DNA from: Triparma columacea
Lineage: Eukaryota > Sar > Bolidophyceae > Parmales > Triparmaceae
Direction: 5' to 3'
DNA length: 56,997 nucleotides
NCBI GenBank assembly: GCA_030267965.1
Contig: BRYA01001457.1
Coordinates: 1 to 56,997 of the forward strand
Part shown: one piece after another, positions 1 through 9,444 of the stretch
How the letters are laid out: every line of letters begins with the position of its first letter
How positions within the stretch are numbered: the stretch's first letter is position 1
Program-made: the position numbers and the translations under genes
Notes under the pieces: model-generated
The model's database searches: none
Told to the model about the DNA's origin: nothing
What the model saw: only the letters and a program-made list of their open reading frames with translations

Positions 1-1864
1 ATTGGGGGGTGGGGACGTCCGTAGATTGTCCATGTAGGCCTTTGCTACGGGTTTGAACCGCTCCTCGTTGTGAGGGTGTCGTGCAAAGAGGGTCGTTTTG
101 AATTTGAGGGAACGCTTAAGCCTGGCAGCACACCGCAAGGGGGTCTCCTCGTCGGCATTCTTCGCCAATAGTTGTTGGGGATCGGCGTTGATGATGTGCA
201 ATATGGTTTCAGGGGTTGAGAAGGGGTTCTCACTGAGGAGGGGAGGGGGGAAGGGGGGTGGGGAGGGGTTAGTATTAGTACGCATGGCAGAATGGTTTGC
301 TAGCTTGCATTACTTACCTCGCAAAGTGAAGGGGGGTGTACAATCTCGCCACCTCCTTCTTGGATGTCAATAATTGGTCGATGGGAATGAGCAGGGGGAC
401 GGCTTGTTTGAGGAGATCCTGATTTCTGTTGGCGCACAGGAAGTGGAGGGGAGTGAAGGGGGGGATGGAGGCTGATTCTTGGTGAGAGAGCACTTCGGTG
501 CGAAGAGCTTGTAGGAGATTTTTGAGTTCCTCAATCGTTAGAGATAAAGACATCAACTTGAAGTGGGTGGGGTAGTCGGAGAACTGCTTCTTGAAAAAGT
601 CTGGGTCGGGGTCTTGGGATTCTTCAAGGCCCTGCATGAGGGAGAGGGGCTTGCAATCTCGGAAGGTGCTTGATGGTGGAGTCAGGTCTGGGGGGAATCC
701 AACCAACGACGTCAAGCCCGTGCATCCATGAAATGCCACATTACCAACCATCGTGACTCCAGTAGGAAGACCCTCCAACGATGTCAAGCCAGTGCATGAA
801 TGAAAGGCACCTCCACCAATCTCAGTGACTCCCGTAGGAAGACCCTCCAACGATGTCAAGCCCGTGCACCCCTTAAAGGCATATCCACCAGTCGTAGTGA
901 CTCCCGTAGGAAGACCCTCCAAGGACGTCAAGCCCGTGCATCCAGAAAAGGCCTCTTCACCAATCTCAGTGACTCCCGTAGAACGAAGACCCTCCAACGA
1001 CGTCAAGCCCGTGCATCCAGAAAAGGCCTCTTCACCAATCTCAGTGACTCCCGTAGGAAGACCCTCCAACGATGTCAAGCCAGTGCATCCAGAAAAGGCA
1101 TTTTTACCAATTGCAGTGACTCCCGTAGAACGAAGACCCTCCAACGATGTCAAGCCAGTGCATCCATCAAAGGCATTATCACCAATCTCAGTGACTCCCG
1201 TAGGAAGACCCTCCAACGATGTCAAGCCAGTGCATCCATAAAAGGCATATCCACCAATCTCAGTGACTCCCGTAGAACGAAGACCCTCCAACGATGTCAA
1301 GCCAGTGCATCTATAAAAGGCATATCCACCAATCTCAGTGACTCCCGTAGAACGAAGACCCTCCAACGATGTCAAGCCAGTGCATCCATAAAAGGCATAT
1401 CCACCAATCGTCGTGACTTCAGTAGGAAGACCCTCCAACGATGTCAAGCCCGTGCATCCATAAAAGGCATATCCACCAATCGTAGTGACTCCCGTAGGAA
1501 GACCCTCCAACGATGTCAAGCCAGTGCATCCAGAAAAGGCATTTCTACCAATTGCAGTGACTCCCGTAGAACGAAGACCCTCCAACGATGTCAAGCCCGT
1601 GCATCCAGCAAAGGCATAGTAACCAATCTTCGTGACTCCCGTGGGAAGACCCTCCAACGACGTCAAGCCCGTGCAGTGATAAAAGGCATAATTACCAATC
1701 GCAGTGATTCCCGTAGGAAGACCCTCCAACGACGTCAAGCCCGTGCATCCATAAAAGGCCTGATCACCAATCGTAGACACCCCCTCTGCAACAGTGAACC
1801 CTGTTATACTCGTATCCCCCCGAAACGACGTTTTCCCGTCGTACACGACGATCTTCTCCTCCAT
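1..1864 (-). CDS. BspA-like leucine-rich-repeat protein with ankyrin tail (3' partial)
   Basis: Exon 1 is 1864..318 and exon 2 is 232..1, continuing off the window. The intron 317..233 has donor GTAAGT and acceptor CTCAG, and joins in phase 2. The start is the ATG at 1864. About 16 LRR units run from residue ~20 to ~390. The consensus is GVTxIGxxAFxGCTGLTSLEGL, the BspA/LRR_5 type, with unit length alternating between 23 and 24 residues (P-TGVT versus RS-TGVT linkers). A short region then leads to TPLHFA, and the splice restores an ankyrin-like stretch (NADEETPLRCAARL). LRR_5 repeats usually mediate protein binding; the partner and location are unknown. No signal peptide is visible. The fusion to an ankyrin-like C-terminus is seen directly. 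The function is not recognised. Confidence 0.85.
700..1790 (-). repeat. LRR-coding tandem DNA repeat (69/72-bp units)
   Basis: The coding strand repeats the LRR unit in 69- or 72-bp steps. The 3-bp difference comes from the alternating CCT (Pro) versus CGT-TCT (Arg-Ser) linker. Several neighbouring units are nearly identical at DNA level, for example those around 1260-1420, which suggests recent unit duplication or gene conversion. Confidence 0.85.
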
Positions 1865-2343
1865 TACTGAACCTCAGATCTCCGCTTTTTTGCCTGCTTG
1901 TAGAAAAGCAAGGTGCAGGAAGGACATCGGGGGGGTCAGTTAGATATTGAGTGTATGAAGAGGGAAACTCTCAGATGTCTCGGGGACTGAGAGGATATAC
2001 GCACCTGATATTTTATGCCTTGAGATTGGGTGATTTATGAGGAGCACAAGGGTTTACAAAAGTGTGATATCGGAAATCGAGATGGGGAGGGGGGGAGATG
2101 AAGGGATTTATGGGGTTGGGGCTATGTTATTGGGATGGATTAGAGGGGTGAGGGTTGGGGGACAAGAAATGTGGTGGTGTAGATGTAGATGTGTATTTCT
2201 AGATGGAAATAGGTGGCAAGTCAACAGTGATTGTTTCCCTAACAGCGCCCTGTTTCGAAGATTTCCTGGATCCTGGACCCGGACCTGGATCCTGGACCTG
2301 ATTTCGGCCTGGCACATTTCACATCTCTACCTAGCCCTTCCTT
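1865..2343. other. Divergent intergenic region between LRR-ankyrin and RCC1 genes
   Basis: This 479-bp spacer separates two head-to-head genes and should hold both promoters. Near 2268-2302 the motif CTGGATCCTGGACC/CTGGACCCGG is repeated imperfectly. The 132-codon ORF starting at 2037 has no recognisable domain and I do not call it a gene. No RNA gene or mobile element is visible. Confidence 0.5.
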
Positions 2344-5023
2344 ATGCCTCTTTACGCTTGTGGTTCTATTGTATCGAATGTTATCCCTGCGTGTGCGGTA
2401 GATGGTGTAGTGGTAGAGTTTGGTGGTGTAATTAGTGAATTTAAGGAGATATATTTAGAGAAAGGAGAGAAAGGACTTGTCGATGGGATACAAAATGAGA
2501 TAATAAATGCTAATCCTAATGCTAATCCTAATGAGATACGACAAGAACAAGTGAGACAAGAACAAGATGCAACTACTACTACAACTACTACTACCACAAA
2601 GACTACAAACACTACAAACACTTACCCAAACCAAACACCATTAAGCTCACTCAGCATAGGAATGGAACACGGAGCAGCAACAACTACCAAGGGAGAACTA
2701 TACACGTGGGGATCAAACATATACAGACAGTGCGGTAGGAGCTTTGACAAACAAGACAACAAACAAGAGGACAAACAAGAGAAAGATACAAGGAATGATA
2801 CAAAGAAAGGGTTAGAGTTAGCAAATATCGTAGAAGGAGGAGTAGCAGTGGTGGAGAAAGCGGCAGGAAAGACGGGGGGGACAACTACATCGACTACAAC
2901 GACTACAACAGAAACAACAGGTAAGAACAAAGAGAGGAGAAGAGGGGCAGATCGTTTTGCATCATTGCTCGCATCATTGCTTGCATCATTGCTTGCATCA
3001 TTGCTCTTGTGTGTCTCCAATATGCATGTCGCTGTATCTTATAAAAACCGCAGTTGTTGTGTACGCCCAAAAAACAAAAGACCAAACCCCCCCCCCCCCC
3101 ACCCCAAACTCCTCCCCTCACTCCTCTAACTTTCACCCCTCTCACTTTTCCACCCAAACCCTAAACCCTCCCCCCCCACAGGAAGCGTATACTTAGACGC
3201 CCTCACCTCTTCCTCCCAAACCTCATCCACAAACACCTCTCCCCCCCCCACCTCCTCCTCCTCTCTACCTCCCTTACCCCTACATCTACCTTTAAAAGTG
3301 CGTGCTCAAGGTGTAGCATGTGGTTCTTACCACACGGTTACGTGGTGCGAAAAAGGGAACGCTTATACTTGGGGGAAAAACGAATACGGACAGGTGAGTT
3401 TTTTTTGGGGCCGCTCAAACATGATGGGGGGGGAAGGAATGAAGGAAATGGGACGACGAGACGATGAAAGGGAATTAGGGGAACACAAAGGAACCTGTGA
3501 TTCATCGTCACTTGGGGCTCTGCTATTTTTTTGGGAACTACACATCATGTGCACACATCATGTGCTTTTATAGGAGGCGGTGCGTCGAGATCACCACTTA
3601 CAAAAACACTCCCCCCCCACACCACCCCCACCCCACCCCACCCCTTAGCTTGGTCAAAACGACCTCCACCCTCGCACCACTCCAACAGTCGTAGATTTCA
3701 GTATCTCTAATCCAATCGTAGGTTCCTGTTGTGGTTCCGGTCACACCTTACTTCTAACTCTCACCGGTACTGTCTACTCATTCGGTCGAGCATTAGAGGG
3801 TCAACTAGGTTGGCCTGTACATCTTAAAAGAACCACACCATTACCTCGTTCGTCAATAACCCCTGAAGGTAGGAACGAACCTGGTAAAGTTGTCTTCTAT
3901 AAAGACGAAGGTGCTACTTCTCGGGGTGTATTCACCCCTGATACGAGCATACAAATAGTACAACTATCAGCGTCGTTCGACGGGCATGGTAGTTACGCGA
4001 TATCCGATAGAGGGGAGTGTTATAAGTGGGGGAAGGTTGACAAGGAAGGTACGGATAGTGAGGTGGAGAGAGTTCCGAGGAAATTTTTGGTTAGGAAAGA
4101 GGAGGGGAGGGGGGGAGGATACGAGAAGGTGAGACATGTAAAACGGGGAATCTTAAGGGGGGGAGAGGACGACGACGAAGAGGCTAACCCTCACCATCCA
4201 TCCGCAACGCTCCCCCCCTTCGCCCAACACGTTAACCCATGATCTCCCCCATCCCCCTCACCCTTAACCCTAAGGTCGTGTCAGTATCAGGTGGTTCCCG
4301 TCACGGTGTCCTCGTAACAGAGAACGGTCTAGCCTGGTCCTTCGGTGCCCCCGGTCCCTGGCTCGGCCTAGGACCATCATGCAAATACAAACACCCGAAC
4401 CCAACGAAGGTATTATTCCCAACACCCGTGCTCGTTAATGGAGCATCATGTGGAAGACAACACACGGCGTTGACGACGACGGGGGGGAAAATAATGACGG
4501 TGGGGAAAGCGGAATTCGGGAGGCTGGGTTTGAACGGTAACATTATACCAAGATCTTCAGACCCTGAGTGCGCTGTACCTCAGGTTGCTAGATTACCAGG
4601 AGGTGATGAGGGGAGGAAATTGAGGAGTGAGAAGAAAACGGTTTTTAGCGTTACGGGAAGTGTATGGAGAGAAGCGAGGGAAGCGATTGGTAAATTTAAA
4701 GAAGCAAAGGAAAAGAGAATTAGAGACGAAGATGATACAGGTGAGACGACGGGGGGACAGGGGAGGGGGGGGGAGGAGGAGACGGACTGCGTTTTTTTTA
4801 TGAACTATCGATCATATACAAACAAACCCGATACACAAACAATTTACGAACAAGCAAGAATTCTAACCTCCAACGTCCCTAAGAATGGACGAGCATTCCC
4901 CCCCCCACCCCAAAAGCCGGCACTACCTCAAAACCCAACTCGAAGAGATCGATTAGGAAGATACTACTTGCCGCAGGGTCACTACATACTTTCGTGGCTA
5001 CTGATGACGTTGACTTTTACTGA
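2344..5023 (+). CDS. RCC1-repeat (beta-propeller) protein, five exons
   Basis: Exons: 2344..2920, 3182..3393, 3649..4128, 4275..4740, 4917..5023. All junctions are GT/AG and phases match. The protein is about 613 residues. RCC1-type blades are clear: ELYTWGSN (exon 1), GVACGSYHTVTW and AYTWGKNEYGQ|LGQNDLHP across intron 2, CCGSGHTLLLT and VYSFGRALEGQLG (exon 3), VSGGSRHGVLV and SCGRQHTALTTTGG (exon 4). The last exon gives LLAAGSLHTFVATDD before TGA. RCC1 propellers act as guanine-exchange or protein-binding modules; which applies here cannot be read from the sequence. Low-complexity Thr/Asn and Glu/Lys/Gln runs interrupt the blades. The start is the first in-frame ATG but is not independently supported. 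Confidence 0.8.
2564..2625 (+). repeat. ACT/ACA trinucleotide microsatellite coding poly-Thr
   Basis: This run of ACT, ACA and ACC codons inside RCC1 exon 1 encodes a Thr-rich, then Thr/Asn-rich, spacer between blades. It is a coding microsatellite and probably varies in length between strains. Confidence 0.85.
2959..3006 (+). repeat. Four tandem 12-bp repeats in RCC1 intron 1
   Basis: Units of GCATCATTGCTT/C lie at 2959-2970, 2971-2982, 2983-2994 and 2995-3006, inside the first intron of the RCC1 gene. Only the last base varies. This is a minisatellite with no visible function. Confidence 0.9.
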
Positions 5024-5699
5024 AGAGATGGGTTAATGGTTATTTTTTTCAATTGTTTTATTTGGATTAATCTGTTTTGACAAGAGTTAGCGCCGTTGTA
5101 TTTCTAACGATTATTTTAAAACGTTACCACAACACGGCGGCAGCGAAACGACGAAAACTGTCATTCAAGTGAGAAATGTTTCAGCTTGTTCGAGCTTGGC
5201 CGCAGGTTTTGGGCAATAAATATAGCTTTGAAATATAGGTAAGAAGGACACAACAATGACAATGATAACACTTTTCAAGGCTTTCACCAGTTGTATTTTG
5301 TCCTATCGATGTTTTTAATTTCCCATTCACGTCCAAGGAACCAAATTATTACCCCTCTCAATCACGGTCGACTGACTGAGTGTTCATTGGCTTTGGATTA
5401 TTCGTCTCATAGACAAGATAATACTACTTTTGGCCATATTTCTGATGTAATTAGTACCATATGGGGTTCTATGGGGCAGATAACCTCCATTGACACCACA
5501 ATGACGCATTCCTTGAGGGGTCTCACCATCCCTCTCCCTTGTTCTTACTCCATCACATCACACTAACCCTCCTGATTCGTGTCAATAAAGTAGGAATTCG
5601 TTGAGGATTGAAGCTGTTAACGACAAGACTGTATAATAAATCCAGGATTAGGGTTAGGTTACCGAAAGGACGATATAAAAGATCCTCTCCATCCCTACA
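5024..5699 (+). other. Upstream region of first BspA-like gene, partly duplicated at 7384-7617
   Basis: The segment from about 5226 to 5600 matches the region upstream of the second LRR gene: a conserved GGTAAG context near 5239, the string CAAGGCTTTCACCAGTTGTA, CCTATCGATGTTTTTAATTTCCC, and GTAGGAATTCG near 5590. The GTAAG could be a 5'-UTR splice donor, but no partner acceptor is obvious. The 91-codon ORF at 5291 lies inside this duplicated noncoding block and is not called. Confidence 0.6.
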
Positions 5700-7229
5700 A
5701 TGAGTGAATTATACTTTTCGTATGGTTATGACTATAGTGATGACGATGGTGATGACTATAGTAGTGACTATGGTGGTGACTATGACGACCCAGATGATGG
5801 GGACTCTCCCCTTCCCAAAACAGCAGTATACTCCGGAACAGGGAGCTTCAGAGGCAATCGTGAACTCACAGAAGTGACTTTTGCACAAGGAGTGACGTCG
5901 ATTGGCGAGGGCGCCTTCTACAGATGTTCCTCCCTCTCGGCCATTACCATCCCTGATGGAGTGACGTCAATTGGCAAGGGCGCCTTCTACAGATGCTCCT
6001 CTCTCACGGCCATTACCATCCCTGACGGAGTGACGTCAATTGGCGAGGGCGCCTTCTACAGATGCTCCTCTCTCACGGCCATTACCATCCCTGATAGAGT
6101 GACCTCGATTGAAAAGGGCGCCTTCTACAAATGCTCTTCACTCACAGCCATTACCATCCCTGACGGAGTGACGACAATTGGCGAACACGCCTTCGACGAT
6201 TGCTCCTCCCTCACGGCCATCACCATCCCAATTGGAGTGACGACAATTGGTGATTTCGTCTTCTCTGGATGCTCCTCCCTCACGGCCATCACCATCCCGG
6301 ACGGAGTGACGTCGATTGGCGATCGCGCCTTCAGAGGATGCTCCTCCCTCGTGGCCATCACAATCCCGGACGGAGTGACGTCGATTGGCAAATGTGCCTT
6401 CTATGAGTGCTCCTCCCTCACGGCCATCACCATCCCAGATGGAGTGACGACAATTGGCATTTACGCCTTCTGTGGATGCTCCTCCCTCACAGCCATCACC
6501 ATCCCTGACGGAGTGACGGAGATTTTCGGTGGCGCCTTCGTCTTCTGCTCCTCCCTCACGGCCATCACCATCCCGGACGGAGTTACGAAGATTAGCCATG
6601 AAACCTTCCAAGGATGCTCCTCCCTCACGGCCATCACCATCCCTGACGGAGTGACAATGATTGGCGAAACCGCCTTCAGGGGATGCTCCTCCCTCGCGGA
6701 CATCACCATACCGGACTCAGTGACGAGGATTGACTGGCAGGCCTTCTCTGGATGCTCCTCCCTCACGGCCATCACCATCCCAGATGGAGTGACAACGATT
6801 GACTATCGCGCCTTCTACGAATGCTCTTCCCTCACGGCAATCACCATCCCGGACTCAGTGACGACGATTCACAATGGCGCCTTCTACGGATGCACCGCCC
6901 TGACGAAACTCATTCTATCTCCTGCCGTTTCCATCGGGGATAACTGCTTCGTGAATTGCACTGCCCTAATCACTGCCGCTGCTGATAAAAATATGCCGAC
7001 CGTCTCGGACCTTCTCCATTACAGGTGGCACCGCAACGTCGCTGTGACGGAACGCGTCAACGCTCTGCTGTGCCTGAAGGGAACCTGGGATCACGTGGAG
7101 GATCCACCCAGGAGATCCGCTAGGAAGCGGAAGCGAACTGACGGAGTTGAAGCCCCAGCGCTGAGGGCAACTGAGGCACGTGAGAAGATCCCGAAAGTTT
7201 TGTGGAGAGTAATTCTGGAGTTTCTGTAA
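5700..7229 (+). CDS. BspA-like leucine-rich-repeat protein, copy 1
   Basis: Single-exon, 509 residues. The N-terminus is acidic and Tyr-rich (residues 1-38, many Asp/Tyr/Ser). About 15 LRR_5/BspA units of 23 residues follow (residues ~50-400), consensus AITIPDGVTxIGxxAFxxCSSLT. A distinct tail comes after: ALTKLILSPAVSIGDNCF, a basic RSARKRKR cluster that could be a nuclear signal, and a terminal KIPKVLWRVILEFL segment. No signal peptide or membrane segment is visible, so it is probably intracellular. This repeat class is greatly expanded in some stramenopiles and in Trichomonas and Entamoeba; specific functions are unknown. Its duplicate follows on the same strand. Confidence 0.85.
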   Translation: MSELYFSYGYDYSDDDGDDYSSDYGGDYDDPDDGDSPLPKTAVYSGTGSFRGNRELTEVTFAQGVTSIGEGAFYRCSSLSAITIPDGVTSIGKGAFYRCSSLTAITIPDGVTSIGEGAFYRCSSLTAITIPDRVTSIEKGAFYKCSSLTAITIPDGVTTIGEHAFDDCSSLTAITIPIGVTTIGDFVFSGCSSLTAITIPDGVTSIGDRAFRGCSSLVAITIPDGVTSIGKCAFYECSSLTAITIPDGVTTIGIYAFCGCSSLTAITIPDGVTEIFGGAFVFCSSLTAITIPDGVTKISHETFQGCSSLTAITIPDGVTMIGETAFRGCSSLADITIPDSVTRIDWQAFSGCSSLTAITIPDGVTTIDYRAFYECSSLTAITIPDSVTTIHNGAFYGCTALTKLILSPAVSIGDNCFVNCTALITAAADKNMPTVSDLLHYRWHRNVAVTERVNALLCLKGTWDHVEDPPRRSARKRKRTDGVEAPALRATEAREKIPKVLWRVILEFL

Positions 7230-7636
7230 CTACTCTTTGTTGTTCAAACAATCGGATCATAATACTAGATGATTATACTTACATGTTCAATCAATCGTTC
7301 AATTGTTTATCTGTTCTGATCTGAGATCTGAGATTTCGACATTTCGACTGCAAAATCTGTTTTGGCAAAAGAAAATCTTAATCGAAATAAAGGTAAGGCG
7401 GGACAACAATGAGTTCTCAAGGCTTTCACCAGTTGTAATGTGTCCTATCGATGTTTTTAATTTCCCATTCACGTCCAAATTCAAGTTATTTCCCCTCTTC
7501 TCCCTCCGACACAATCCCTCTCCCTTGCTCTTTGTTCTATCACACCACACTAACACTCCTGAGCCCGTCAATAATGTAGGAATTCGCAAATAGGTGAAAA
7601 GATCCTCTCAACCACGGGACTCTCCCCTTCCCCAAA
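7230..7636 (+). other. Spacer between the duplicated LRR genes
   Basis: From about 7384 this 407-bp spacer repeats the upstream region of copy 1, including the GGTAAG context at 7391 and the CACCAGTTGTAATGTGTCCTATCG block. Just before the copy-2 ATG it holds AAAAGATCCTCTC followed directly by GGGACTCTCCCC. In copy 1 the same two motifs are separated by the start codon and the acidic N-terminal codons. Opposing 96-codon ORFs here are treated as chance. Confidence 0.6.
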
Positions 7637-9259
7637 ATGCCCCAAACAGCAGTATACTATGGCACAGACGAGACAGGGAGGTTCAGAGACAATAGTGAAC
7701 TCACAGAAGTGACTTTTGTAGAAGGAGTGACGTCGATTGCCGATGAAACCTTCTGGGGATGCTCCTCCCTCACGGCCATCACAATCCCGGACGGAGTGAC
7801 GTCGATTGGCGAGGGTGCCTTCAGAGGATGCTCCTCCCTCACGGCCATCACAATCCCAGACGGAGTGACAAAGATTGGCAATCACGCCTTCAGAGATTGC
7901 GCCGCCCTGATGGCTATCACAATCCCAGACGGAGTGACGAAGATTGGCAAATTCGCCTTCTACTGGTGCTCCTCCCTCGCAGCCATCACAATCCCGGACG
8001 GAGTGACGAAGATTGGCAATTTCGCCTTCGAAGGATGCTCCTCCCTCGCAGCCATCACAATCCCGGACTCAATGACGACGATTGAACAGGGCGCCTTCCA
8101 AGGATGCTCCTCTCTCACGGCTATCACCATCCCGGACGGAGTGAAGATGATTGGCGATAGTGCCTTCAAAGGATGCTCCTCCCTCACGGCCATCATCATC
8201 CCAGTCGGAGTGACGACGATTAGCAGTTGCGCCTTTTACGGATGCTCCTCCCTCACGGCCATCACCATCCCGGACTCAGTGACGACAATTGGCAGTCTTG
8301 CCTTCTTCGGATGCTCTGCCCTGACGACCATCACCATTCCGGACGGAGTGACGACAATTGTCGAAAGAGCCTTCATAAGATGCTCCTCCCTTACGGCCAT
8401 CACCATCCCGGACGGAGTGACGAAGATTGGCGATGAAGCCTTCTACGGATGCTCTTCCCTCACGGACATCACCATCCCAGACGGAGTGACGAAGATTGGC
8501 AAATCCGCCTTCTACGAATGCTCCTCCCTCACGGACATCACCATCCCGGACGGAGTGACGAAGATTGGCCCCTGGGCCTTCCAGTTATGCTCCTCCCTCA
8601 CAGCCATCACAATCCCGGACGGAGTGACAACGATTGGTAAGTACGCCTTCTACAGATGCTCCTCCCTCACGGCCATCACAATCCCGGACTCAGTGACGAC
8701 AATTTGGGAACACGCCTTCAATGCATGCTCCTCCCTCGCAGCAATCACCATCCCGGACGGAGTGACAATGATTGGCGAACACGCCTTTTACGAATGCTCC
8801 TCCCTCACGGCCATCACCATCCCGGACTCAGTGAGGATGATTCGCGAGGGCGCCTTCTACGGATGCTCCTCCCTCACGGCCATCACTATCCCGGACTCAG
8901 TGAAGACGATCGGCAATCAAGCCTTCAGGGATTGCTCCGCCTTGACGAAGCTCATTCTATCTCCCGCCGTTTTCATCGGTGTAGACTGCTTCGTGAACTG
9001 CACTGCCCTAATCACTGCCGCTGCTGATCAAAATATGTCGACTGTTAAGGACCTCCTCCATTCCAGGTGGCACCGCATACGTGAACGCGTCAACGCTCTG
9101 CTGTGCCTCAAGGGAACCTGGGATCACGTGGAGAATCCACCCAGTGAACCGGATAGTCTGAAGAGGAAACGAACAGAAGTTGAAGCACCGCTAAAGGCAA
9201 CTGAGGCACGTCACAAGATCCCGAAAGTTTTGTGGAGAGTAATTCTGGAGTTTCTGTAA
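7637..9259 (+). CDS. BspA-like leucine-rich-repeat protein, copy 2
   Basis: Single-exon, 540 residues, tandem duplicate of the gene at 5700. It starts MPQTAVYYGTDET and lacks the acidic Asp/Tyr-rich head of copy 1, because the matching DNA is absent upstream. About 18 BspA/LRR_5 units of 23 residues occupy residues ~15-440 (AITIPDGVTKIGxxAFxxCSSLT), three more than copy 1. The tail (ALTKLILSPAV, CFVNCTALITAAAD, SLKRKRTE, KIPKVLWRVILEFL) is nearly the same as in copy 1, so the tail is under more constraint than repeat number. Protein binding is inferred from the family. The ATG is the first in frame after the conserved CCCCTTCCC upstream string. Confidence 0.85.
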   Translation: MPQTAVYYGTDETGRFRDNSELTEVTFVEGVTSIADETFWGCSSLTAITIPDGVTSIGEGAFRGCSSLTAITIPDGVTKIGNHAFRDCAALMAITIPDGVTKIGKFAFYWCSSLAAITIPDGVTKIGNFAFEGCSSLAAITIPDSMTTIEQGAFQGCSSLTAITIPDGVKMIGDSAFKGCSSLTAIIIPVGVTTISSCAFYGCSSLTAITIPDSVTTIGSLAFFGCSALTTITIPDGVTTIVERAFIRCSSLTAITIPDGVTKIGDEAFYGCSSLTDITIPDGVTKIGKSAFYECSSLTDITIPDGVTKIGPWAFQLCSSLTAITIPDGVTTIGKYAFYRCSSLTAITIPDSVTTIWEHAFNACSSLAAITIPDGVTMIGEHAFYECSSLTAITIPDSVRMIREGAFYGCSSLTAITIPDSVKTIGNQAFRDCSALTKLILSPAVFIGVDCFVNCTALITAAADQNMSTVKDLLHSRWHRIRERVNALLCLKGTWDHVENPPSEPDSLKRKRTEVEAPLKATEARHKIPKVLWRVILEFL

Positions 9260-9444
9260 TTCATTCTTGTTAAATCAATCGTTCTCCATGGAACAATTCG
9301 TTTTTTACTCTCTCTTTTTTTAAACCATCCACTACCACTTCTCCCTCCCGCTGCGCCCCCAAAAATAGTACACAACCCAAAGCATTTATCTTTTCTCCTG
9401 CCCTCTCTTCATTTGCCTTCCCCCCTCTCCCCCCCCCCCCATTA

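Larger units (their letters stand above)
5226..9259 (+). repeat. Tandem duplication containing two BspA-like LRR genes and their 5' regions
   Basis: Copy 1 covers about 5226-7229 and copy 2 about 7384-9259. Homology covers upstream noncoding DNA, the coding start region (GGGACTCTCCCCTTCCC then ACAGCAGTATAC), the LRR array, and the C-terminal tail ending in the same residues (VLWRVILEFL). The copies differ in LRR number (about 15 versus 18), and about 160 bp is missing from the 5' block of copy 2. Confidence 0.85.

Noticed and set aside
800..1870. 356-codon plus-strand ORF antisense to the LRR-ankyrin gene
   Set aside because: It is a shadow of the 69/72-bp coding repeat: an open antisense frame is copied with each unit. 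The product is a basic repeat with no independent support.
5642..5660. TTAGGG-like text (also near 50378 and 56832)
   Set aside because: Only one or two copies at each place, so it does not mark a telomere or interstitial telomeric array.
6125..6778. Several minus-strand ORFs inside the BspA-like arrays
   Set aside because: They arise from the same periodicity in the antisense frames of the 69-bp repeats.
5700..9259. Bacterial contamination suggested by BspA-like repeats
   Set aside because: Such proteins are common in stramenopiles, the flanking genes are clearly eukaryotic, and the C-terminal tail with a nuclear-signal-like cluster fits a resident gene family.
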